64,000 bases of DNA, taken from Granulicella arctica (GTDB taxonomy: Bacteria > Acidobacteriota > Terriglobia > Terriglobales > Acidobacteriaceae). Shown here in pieces: positions 57,518 through 64,000 of the stretch; position 1 is the first letter of the stretch; each line of letters opens with the position of its first letter. The notes beneath the pieces were generated by a model that worked only from the letters and a program-made list of their open reading frames with translations, made no database searches and was not told the DNA's origin. The translations under genes were made by a program, and so were the position numbers. The stretch covers positions 3,286,001 through 3,350,000 of the forward strand of contig NZ_JAGTUT010000001.1 of the NCBI RefSeq assembly GCF_025685605.1, read 5' to 3'.

Positions 57518-59116
57518 TCATTTCGTAGCGTAGCGCCGGAAGAAGCTGGCCTCGGCCCATGAAGGACGGGGCGGATCGTCTGCCACGCTTTCAGCGAGCT
57601 TGACCATGAACTCGTCAAAGTGAGCGGCTGAGTTGAGGTCGACGGGCTGGGAGAGATTATCGGCAGGCGAGTGATAGCGATTCGTCCGCCAGTCCTTCTC
57701 CATCTGCTGCTCGGGCGACCCGAGTGCGAACCCGACCTTAATGGCAAGTGCTGGTATGCCGGCCCGGACGAAGCTGTACTGATCGGTGCGGACGAAGGAG
57801 TTGCGATCAGGGTAGGGGTCAGTTGTGACTTCGTAGCCAAGGTTCTTTGCGACCGCGCGTGCATTGGTGCCGAGAGAGCTTTCGTTGACACCCTGGATCA
57901 TGACATAGTGCATGGGGTAGAGCGGGAGGAACATGTCCATGTTGAGATCGGCGGCGATTGATGCCTTCGCGACGCTTGGGTGCTCGGCGTAGAAGTGGGA
58001 GCCGAGAAGACCTTTCTCCTCTGCGGTGAAGATGACGAAGAGAATGCTCCGCTTGGGTTTGAAGCCCGAACTCGTGATGGCATGCGCTATCTCCATGACG
58101 GAGGCTACGCCCGAAGCATCGTCCATGGCTCCGTGGTAGATTTTGTCGCCGTTGATGGGAGCGCCTATGCCGATGTGATCTAGATGAGCCGAGACGAGGA
58201 CGTACTGATCTTTGAGAGCTGGATCGGAGCCCTCAAGCTTGCCGATAATGTTGGGAGACACCGCCTTTTCGTTCTGCGTAACGACTTTTGCTCTGAGGGA
58301 TAGGGCGAGCGGGAAGCGTGGAAGCGGCTTACCGTCATTGCCGAGTGCGAGAATTTCGGCAAAGGTGTGGCCCGAGCCGGCAAACAGTTTTTCGGCCTGA
58401 GCGGGATTGAAGGTCGCCGTGACGATTGGGCCGGGTGTCTGCATGTCCGCATCGGCCAGACGCATGCGATCCTGTGTGGAAAGTAGGATCTGGCGCTCCC
58501 AGGGGATGTCCATGCCGCGGGGGATGGGGATGGTGATGGCGGCGATAGCTCCTGCTGCTGCTGCCGCTTTGCTGAATTCAGCGGCGCGTGCGTGCGACTT
58601 GAGAGCGGCGGGTACGTCAGCAGGACCGCCGTTCAGCAGCACGATGACTTTGCCCTTGAGATCCATGCTCGCGAAGTCGTCATAGTGAACATCGGGCATG
58701 TGGAGGCCGTATCCGATGAAGACCATCGGAGCATCCACAATTGCTGGTTCCTTCAGACGGGAGCCGAGCAGAATGTCGGGGCCGATGGCGAGGTCCTGGG
58801 CTGCGCTCTTGCTGACCAGCGAAGCACTTGATTGTGCAGCAAGGACGCGGGTGACATCGAAGTTGACAGGCTGCAGAAAACCTTCGGTACCCGCGGGTTG
58901 CAGGCCGTACTGCTTGAAGTGATCGACGACGAAGGCTGCGCCTTTGTTGTAGCCATCGCTACCAGTCTGACGACCCTGGAGTTCATCACCGGCTAGATAC
59001 TCAATGTGAGACCACCAGAGCTTGCCGGCAGCGGTATAGTCCGTTTGGCTGGCTGACTGGGCAAAGACGGGTGCGACAGTCATAACGACAAGTGCGGTGC
59101 GTATCAAACTGCGCAT
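57518..59116 (-). CDS. Secreted M28-family metallopeptidase, second paralogue
   Basis: A 532-residue protein with signal peptide MRSLIRTALVVMTVAPVFAQ. As in the gene at 27906, an inserted PA-like domain precedes the catalytic part. Metal motifs are SAHLDHIGIG, GAMDDASGVASVMEIA, FTAEEKGLLGSHFY and RTDQYSFVRAGIPAL. The start is the ATG at 59116 with AAGGA about 9 bases upstream; the frame continues 58 codons upstream without a signal sequence. Probably an aminopeptidase for extracytoplasmic peptides. Confidence 0.88.
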   Translation of the reverse strand: MRSLIRTALVVMTVAPVFAQSASQTDYTAAGKLWWSHIEYLAGDELQGRQTGSDGYNKGAAFVVDHFKQYGLQPAGTEGFLQPVNFDVTRVLAAQSSASLVSKSAAQDLAIGPDILLGSRLKEPAIVDAPMVFIGYGLHMPDVHYDDFASMDLKGKVIVLLNGGPADVPAALKSHARAAEFSKAAAAAGAIAAITIPIPRGMDIPWERQILLSTQDRMRLADADMQTPGPIVTATFNPAQAEKLFAGSGHTFAEILALGNDGKPLPRFPLALSLRAKVVTQNEKAVSPNIIGKLEGSDPALKDQYVLVSAHLDHIGIGAPINGDKIYHGAMDDASGVASVMEIAHAITSSGFKPKRSILFVIFTAEEKGLLGSHFYAEHPSVAKASIAADLNMDMFLPLYPMHYVMIQGVNESSLGTNARAVAKNLGYEVTTDPYPDRNSFVRTDQYSFVRAGIPALAIKVGFALGSPEQQMEKDWRTNRYHSPADNLSQPVDLNSAAHFDEFMVKLAESVADDPPRPSWAEASFFRRYATK

Positions 59117-59299
59117 CGTTGAAGGTCCTTTGGAGAGATTCGGGATAGCGGCAGTGTATCGCGGAAACTCTCGCCGTGTAGGCGCGTTGAACAGCGGCTT
59201 GTGTAGTCGAAAGTCGATTCGGGATTGCTGATAGACGAAAGCTGTAAATGCACAAAGATTTAACTGTACCGGCCGCAAGTGATGTGCCATTCTGTACGA

Positions 59300-59313
59300 G
59301 TTACCAAAGTAAC
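59300..59313. promoter_or_regulatory. GTTAC-N4-GTAAC palindrome upstream of a small membrane gene
   Basis: A perfect inverted repeat GTTAC-CAAA-GTAAC in the 306-base gap between the M28 gene and the small gene at 59423. Its right half reads AAAGTAAC, the word also found upstream of the TonB-family gene and small ORF A. It may be a transcription-factor site. Nothing else was recognised in 59117-59422. Confidence 0.4.
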
Positions 59314-59422
59314 AATCCTTGCCCCGCCCTTAATGTACTGCCCACGCTCCTATGCTGTCGTTGCTGGAGTGCATCTACAGCATCGGCTAACCTGCCTACC
59401 TCCTGAGCACTTGGAGAACATC

Positions 59423-59605
59423 ATGTCCGATACGATCCTTGCTCTTGTTCTCACCATAACGACGCTGATACTCATGCTGATATGGGTACCTATGCTTCAA
59501 ACAGTCGAGGTATTGGCTCGACGATATCCCGTCGACGGAACGGCTGAGATGCCGAACCTGGTTGAAGAAGATTCCGGTCCGCAGTTTACCGGCGACGTCG
59601 CGTAG
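59423..59605 (+). CDS. Small membrane protein, about 60 residues
   Basis: GGAG precedes the ATG by 7-8 bases. Residues 5-25 form one hydrophobic helix (ILALVLTITTLILMLIWVPM), followed by a polar, acidic tail. An ATG further upstream gives a longer frame without a ribosome-binding site. No family is recognised. A strong terminator follows at 59636. Confidence 0.6.
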   Translation: MSDTILALVLTITTLILMLIWVPMLQTVEVLARRYPVDGTAEMPNLVEEDSGPQFTGDVA

Positions 59606-59635
59606 CGAACCCGTCCCTCCCCCGAACGGCCCACG

Positions 59636-59660
59636 AAGCGCATCCAGTCTGGATGCGCTT
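59636..59660. terminator. Bidirectional terminator before fumarase
   Basis: AAGCGCATCC (59636-59645) and GGATGCGCTT (59651-59660) form a perfect 10-bp stem with a 5-base loop. It lies between the convergent small gene and fumarase gene. Confidence 0.8.
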
Positions 59661-59681
59661 TATGGCGTAGGTGACGCAAAC

Positions 59682-61220
59682 TTACTGCAGGATGGGAACT
59701 CCGCCCAGATCGCCATGGGCAATTCTGGCGGCCCACTCGGCGGGACCTGTCTGGTGAACGGAGGTGCCCTTTGTGTCCACGGCAACCGTGACCGGCATGT
59801 CGACGACATCAAACTCGTAGATTGCTTCCATGCCGAGATCTTCGAACGCGAGTACCTTTGCGCTCTTGATGGCTTTTGATACGAGATAGGCAGCGCCTCC
59901 GATCGCGATGAGGTAGACGGCTTCGAAGTCTCGTATAGCGTCGATGGCAATTGGGCCACGTTCGGCTTTACCGATCATGCCAAGCAAGCCGGTAGCCTGA
60001 AGCATCTGGCGAGTGAATTTGTCCATTCGCGTGGCCGTGGTGGGCCCGGCGGGCCCGACAGCCTCGTCTCGAACCGCCTCAACGGGGCCGACGTAGTAGA
60101 TGAAGCGACCTCTGAAGTCGACGGGAAGTTCCTCGCCACGGGAGAGCATGTCGGTCATGCGCTTGTGGGCGGCATCGCGCCCGGTGAGGAGCTTCCCGGA
60201 CAGCAGAACGACCTCGCCGGGCTTCCACGTCTTCACATCGTTGTGCGTAAGGGTGTCGAGGTTCACGCGACGTGCGGAGTGGGTGTCTATCTCAAGTTTC
60301 GGCCAGGCATCGAGTGAGGGAGGTGCGACCATGACTGCGCCTGATCCATCGAGCTTGAAGTGGAGGTGGCGGGTGGCAGCGCAGTTGGGGATCATGGCGA
60401 CGGGCAGATTGGCCGCATGTGTAGGAAAATCCATGATCTTGACATCAAGCACCGTGGTAAGGCCGCCAAGGCCCTGTGCCCCGATGCCTAGCTGATTCAC
60501 CTTGGTGTATAGCTCAATGCGAAGCTCTTCAATCTTCGAGGACGGACCACGGGCGATAAGCTCCTGCATGTCGATGGGGTCCATAAGCGACTCTTTCGCC
60601 ATGACCATCGCTTTTTCTGCGGTGCCCCCGATGCCGATGCCGAGCATGCCGGGCGGACACCAGCCGGCGCCCATTCCGGGCACAGTCTTGAGCACCCACT
60701 CTACTACTGAATCGGATGGATTCAACATGGCGAAACGACTCTTTGCCTCGGAGCCGCCTCCCTTTGCCGCCACGGTGACGTCCACGTCTCCACCGGCTAC
60801 AAGCGAGATGACCACCATTGCGGGGGTGTTGTCACCGGTGTTTTTTCGAGTGAAGGCTGGATCACGAAGAATGCTGGGGCGGAGGGTGTTGTCAGAGTCT
60901 TTCCAGGCGCGGCGGACACCCTCGTCGACCATCTCCTGCATGGTGAGCATTCCCTTACTGCTGGCCTCCCATCGGGTCTCCATGCCGACCTTGACGAAGG
61001 CTGTGACGATACCGGTGTCCTGGCAGATGGGCCGATGGCCCTCGGCACACATGCGAGAGTTGATGAGGATCTGGGCCATCGCATCTTTTGCGGCGTGGCT
61101 CTGCTCCATATCGTATGCACGCGCAAGATTAGTAATGTAGTCGACCGGATGGTAGAAGCTGATGTATTGCAGCGCGTCAGCTACGCTCTGGATGAAATCG
61201 TCCTGCTTGATAGTGGCCAT
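59682..61220 (-). CDS. Fumarate hydratase, class I (Fe-S)
   Basis: It hydrates fumarate to malate in the TCA cycle. The 512-residue single-chain form joins the alpha and beta domains, as in FumA/FumB. The three [4Fe-4S] cysteines are C66 (RPICQDTG), C188 (GAGWCPPGM) and C280 (IPNCAATRHL). KGGGSEAKSRFAML and GPTTATRMDKF are the typical substrate-binding stretches of the two domains. It is a single-gene unit. Confidence 0.95.
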   Translation of the reverse strand: MATIKQDDFIQSVADALQYISFYHPVDYITNLARAYDMEQSHAAKDAMAQILINSRMCAEGHRPICQDTGIVTAFVKVGMETRWEASSKGMLTMQEMVDEGVRRAWKDSDNTLRPSILRDPAFTRKNTGDNTPAMVVISLVAGGDVDVTVAAKGGGSEAKSRFAMLNPSDSVVEWVLKTVPGMGAGWCPPGMLGIGIGGTAEKAMVMAKESLMDPIDMQELIARGPSSKIEELRIELYTKVNQLGIGAQGLGGLTTVLDVKIMDFPTHAANLPVAMIPNCAATRHLHFKLDGSGAVMVAPPSLDAWPKLEIDTHSARRVNLDTLTHNDVKTWKPGEVVLLSGKLLTGRDAAHKRMTDMLSRGEELPVDFRGRFIYYVGPVEAVRDEAVGPAGPTTATRMDKFTRQMLQATGLLGMIGKAERGPIAIDAIRDFEAVYLIAIGGAAYLVSKAIKSAKVLAFEDLGMEAIYEFDVVDMPVTVAVDTKGTSVHQTGPAEWAARIAHGDLGGVPILQ

Positions 61221-61328
61221 GATCGTCGCGTCCCCAGCACCATTTTAGGCTGGGTGGCGGGTGCCGTCATCTCGGCGGAAGCCTAGGTTTGAGGGCACCC
61301 TGCCGTTGCAAATGAGCCTATTAGACTT

Positions 61329-62039
61329 CTAGTGTATGCGTCCGAAGCGGTAGACAACACCGATGTTGCCGCCGAGGCTGTTCTGGATCGTGCCGCCGAA
61401 GTTGGTGCCGACGTAGGCCGGGCTGACGCGAACGGCGAGGTTTGGGAAGAGGTTGTAATCGAAGTTTGCGCCGACGCTGAAGGCTGCGCGGGCGTTCGAG
61501 GAAGGCCAGAGACCGAGGTCCGTGTCGAGAATGCCCTTAGAACTGCCACCGAACTTACCCAATGCCGATCCGCCAAGGGCATACAGGCTGATGGCTGACT
61601 TCTGCTTCGCATAGACACGGTAGGTCGGTCCACCCATAAACGTGTACTCCGAGATTTGCGGATTAGGCAGGTCGAAGATCGTATTGCCGATCTTGGCATT
61701 GCCGTACGCACCACGGATATCGCCAGTGATTCCGAGCTTGGGATTCAGGAAGTAGGTACCGTTCATGAAGAAGGTGACTTCATTGTTCCTCTGCAGGAAG
61801 GGGCCTGAGCGCCAGCGCATATAGCCGCCACCGCCTGCTACCTCCCAGCGATGGCTGTAGGTGTCTTCGATTGTGCGCTGGATACGAGCCTTGCGATTCG
61901 CGCTCGATTCGCGTCGTGGTCTGCGTGTCTGTGCCTGCGCTGAACCCGCGCTCATAGCTGCTGCTGTGAATACAAACAATGCTGCTGCGACCAGCTTGCG
62001 CTTCGAAATCTTCTTCAACGTCACGTTCCAGACAGCCAT
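61329..62039 (-). CDS. Outer-membrane beta-barrel protein
   Basis: A 236-residue protein. The start is taken at 62039, where MAVWNVTLKKISKRKL leads into a signal peptide (VAAALFVFTAAAMSAGSAQA); the frame is open another 68 codons upstream without such a signal. The mature part begins with an Arg-rich stretch and continues with barrel-like strands (GGGGYMRWRSGPF, FFMNGTYFLNPKLG, ISLYALGGSALGKFG, LAVRVSPAYVGTNFGG), ending VVYRFGRIH. It resembles OmpA-like barrels without a peptidoglycan-binding domain. Confidence 0.8.
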   Translation of the reverse strand: MAVWNVTLKKISKRKLVAAALFVFTAAAMSAGSAQAQTRRPRRESSANRKARIQRTIEDTYSHRWEVAGGGGYMRWRSGPFLQRNNEVTFFMNGTYFLNPKLGITGDIRGAYGNAKIGNTIFDLPNPQISEYTFMGGPTYRVYAKQKSAISLYALGGSALGKFGGSSKGILDTDLGLWPSSNARAAFSVGANFDYNLFPNLAVRVSPAYVGTNFGGTIQNSLGGNIGVVYRFGRIH

Positions 62040-62193
62040 CAACGATTTCCCCTGCACAGACCTTAATTTGTTACTGTGTGATCTCGACACTACATGGGTG
62101 GCTTGAAATTCTCGGCCACTCTGCGTCCATCCTCTTATTAGAACATTGCTGCCCTCTTCGTGGGTGGTACTTACCGAAGGAGTCCCTGGTCTC

Positions 62194-62757
62194 ATGGCGA
62201 AAAGCACCCGCAGCAAAGCGTCAAACGGCGCCGGGTTTGGCAAAGTTTTGCTTGGTTTTGTGTTTGGCGTGCTGGCGGTAGCAGCGGCTGGTTTCGCTTA
62301 CCTGCACTTCGGCTCCCTGCCGGTGGCGACGTCCGACAAACCTTTTCTCATGGAAAAAAACATTGTGCGGGTTCCTTTGGGCGCGCGAATTGATCATGAG
62401 AAGAAGACTCCTCCGTTCGGCACGAGTGAAGATGTGTTCGAGGCCGGCGCTCACATTTATCGCAGCGAATGCGCGAGCTGCCACGGAACACCTGGCCACG
62501 ATGTTGCCTTCGCGAAGTACATGTATCCTTCCGCACCTCAGCTTTGGAAAAAGCATGGGAAGCAGGGAATTGTCGGGGTCAGTGATGATGAGCCGGGCGA
62601 GACCCACTGGAAGGTAGCCAACGGGATCCGGTTGACCGGAATGCCCGCCTACAGTCATGTCCTGTCGGAGACGCAGATGTGGCAGGTAAGTCTTTTACTG
62701 GCGAACGCCGACAAAGAATTGCCCGGACCTGTGGTACAGATCCTGACCGCTCCGTAG
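62194..62757 (+). CDS. Membrane-anchored monohaem cytochrome c
   Basis: A 187-residue protein with an N-terminal anchor (VLLGFVFGVLAVAAAGFAYL). The haem c site is C93-x-x-C96-H97 (ECASCHGTPGH), with a likely distal methionine in RLTGMPAYSH. This is a periplasmic electron carrier of the class I cytochrome c (cytochrome CBB3-like) type. The start is the ATG at 62194 with GGAG about 12 bases upstream. Its stop codon lies in the loop of a stable hairpin. Confidence 0.88.
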   Translation: MAKSTRSKASNGAGFGKVLLGFVFGVLAVAAAGFAYLHFGSLPVATSDKPFLMEKNIVRVPLGARIDHEKKTPPFGTSEDVFEAGAHIYRSECASCHGTPGHDVAFAKYMYPSAPQLWKKHGKQGIVGVSDDEPGETHWKVANGIRLTGMPAYSHVLSETQMWQVSLLLANADKELPGPVVQILTAP

Positions 62758-62774
62758 CTCTGAGGAGCGGTCAG
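62743..62774. terminator. Hairpin overlapping the cytochrome c stop codon
   Basis: CTGACCGCTCC (62743-62753) pairs perfectly with GGAGCGGTCAG (62764-62774). The TAG stop lies in the 10-base loop. There is no T run, so termination is likely but not certain. Confidence 0.55.
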
Positions 62775-62815
62775 ATCAGATGATGCGACCTTCGGTCACC
62801 TAGCTATGCAGCAAT

Positions 62816-64000
62816 TTAGAAGGTGTAGCCAACGCCCGTCGTGAACTGGAAGCTGTTCTTCTGATACCCAGTTGGCGGGTCATTGATAAAGCTATCCGAC
62901 GCACCAACATTGACTGTCAAACGGTGGAAGGTTGGCAGCGCTAGGTTGATTGCTCCAGTTGCGGAATAGGCATTTGAATTATTCCAAGCTGGCAGTATGC
63001 TGCCCGTCTCCGTGAGAAGCAGCTTTTTGGGAAGCGTGCGTCGATACGTTTCCGCAAAGGTCGAGCCAATCAGGTTCTGACTGACCGTACCTGAAGCTGG
63101 TAGAAACTCCTGCATCTCGTAGTGAACGTCAAATTTCAGGTCGAGTTGCTGCTTCGGATTTTGAAGGGGCGTCCAGCCGAATCCGCCGCCATACACCTGT
63201 TGAAGATTCAAACCCTGGGCGAAGCTGTGATCGAAGCTGGTATCGCCCAAGGCGTAGAAACGCGGACTGAAGTAGCGGTCATACTCAAAGTCTGCGTGGA
63301 AGATACTCGTTTTCGCGACACTGTTCGGGGTGGCCGGAGATGTCTGCGGGATTACGGGCTGCGTAAGCTTTCCGTACGCCTCGCTGAGATTGAAGATCTG
63401 CCGGTCGTGCGGAGGCAGGTAAGAAACCATGGGCGCAACCCGCACCAGGTTGAGGCCGAGGTTGAAGGTCGTGCCAAAGTTGGTGGCCTGGACATCGGTG
63501 GCACCCGCGCTGGCAGCACCCTTCCATCCGCGCAGCAAACTTTGACTGCGAAGCTGCTTCTCGAAGGTGGCTTGATCGATGACCAGAGCCAGATCCTTCT
63601 CGGGAATGGAGGAACTGACGCCTGACGGTGGAGTCACCGACAGAGCGCTATCGACGTATTCGACCTTGCCCGGGATAACGAGTTGCTGCACGTCCTTTCG
63701 GGTAAGCGGAACGTCCTTCTTGAGAACTGCAAAGTTTCCATGGGTGTGCATCTCCTTGACGTTGTCGAGAGAGACAGTGATCTCACCGGCCATGTCGCTC
63801 TTGAAGACAACACTGTTGCCGCTGCCGCTCTCGAACTTGCCGGTCAACTGGTCGCCGTTCTTGAAGATCAGGACATCCGGATCGGGCTTTGCGGGCGCTG
63901 TTTGCGCGCTGATGGAGATTACAACCAATGACAACAGGCTCGCGGTCATCAGAAAGTGCAGCGATATCTTCAGAAGTTGGTTCCTCTGTAAAAAGTCCAT
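62816..64000 (-). CDS. DUF481-like outer-membrane protein
   Basis: A 394-residue protein with a signal segment (FLMTASLLSLVVISISAQ). Residues about 40-110 form a beta domain with the pattern DVLIFKNGDQLTGKFESG, followed by a barrel-like C-terminal part (FHADFEYDRYFSPRFYALGD, GVGYTF at the end). This layout matches the DUF481 (YdiY-like) family of putative salt-induced outer-membrane proteins. The ATG is the last codon of the window, so an upstream start cannot be excluded and the promoter is not seen. Confidence 0.85.
   Translation of the reverse strand: MDFLQRNQLLKISLHFLMTASLLSLVVISISAQTAPAKPDPDVLIFKNGDQLTGKFESGSGNSVVFKSDMAGEITVSLDNVKEMHTHGNFAVLKKDVPLTRKDVQQLVIPGKVEYVDSALSVTPPSGVSSSIPEKDLALVIDQATFEKQLRSQSLLRGWKGAASAGATDVQATNFGTTFNLGLNLVRVAPMVSYLPPHDRQIFNLSEAYGKLTQPVIPQTSPATPNSVAKTSIFHADFEYDRYFSPRFYALGDTSFDHSFAQGLNLQQVYGGGFGWTPLQNPKQQLDLKFDVHYEMQEFLPASGTVSQNLIGSTFAETYRRTLPKKLLLTETGSILPAWNNSNAYSATGAINLALPTFHRLTVNVGASDSFINDPPTGYQKNSFQFTTGVGYTF

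Overview
The window looks like a chromosome segment from an Acidobacteriota bacterium (Terriglobia, resembling Granulicella, Terriglobus or Edaphobacter). The reasons are two very large Oar-type TonB-dependent receptors with N-terminal carboxypeptidase-regulatory-like domains, a giant beta-propeller/Y_Y_Y sensor kinase, many secreted catabolic enzymes with Tat signals, and a GC-rich ilv/leu cluster. This assignment rests on gene content only; no rRNA, tRNA, CRISPR array or intact insertion sequence was seen.

Region 1 (1-31 kb) is a carbohydrate/amino-compound utilisation region. It opens with a 5'-truncated Old Yellow Enzyme remnant, a TonB-dependent receptor and rpiA. A five-gene minus-strand operon follows (10751 down to 5019): RraA-like, SelA/DgaE-like PLP enzyme, RidA, a second SelA/DgaE-like PLP enzyme with an extra C-terminal domain, and a metallo-amidohydrolase. 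All five carry Tat or Sec export signals. Upstream, on the same strand, lie a second TonB receptor, a NarL-type response regulator overlapping its sensor kinase, an ACS-type MFS transporter, a GH29 alpha-L-fucosidase, a mutarotase-like protein, a short lactonase-like propeller and a BBE-type FAD oxidase. Together they could form a PUL-like locus (oxidation, lactone opening, deacylation, ammonia elimination, imine hydrolysis, aldol cleavage). An NCS1 permease, a Gfo/Idh/MocA oxidoreductase, an M28 peptidase and a GH105-type hydrolase follow.

Region 2 (31-44 kb) is the branched-chain amino acid cluster, transcribed leuA-leuB-x-y-leuC-leuD-ilvD-ilvB-z-ilvN and then ilvC, with a divergent LysR regulator next to leuA. 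Three genes of unknown function (x, y, z) are embedded in it. Three spacers carry a related inverted-repeat family that in two places supplies the stop codon of the preceding gene. LeuA lacks its usual C-terminal regulatory domain.

Region 3 (44-52.7 kb) holds envelope genes: an LTxxQ periplasmic protein, two small outer-membrane barrels, an M48-like protein with a degenerate zinc motif, a TonB-family transducer and galE. A gene-poor stretch follows with two tandem paralogous 33-codon ORFs, each with its own ribosome-binding site and terminator, and two further small membrane proteins.

Region 4 (52.7-64 kb) holds an OFA-family transporter with a probable small subunit, divergent acetyl-CoA synthetase, a GNAT acetyltransferase, an NTF2-like protein, a second M28 peptidase, class I fumarase, a beta-barrel protein, a monohaem cytochrome c and a DUF481-like protein ending at the window edge.
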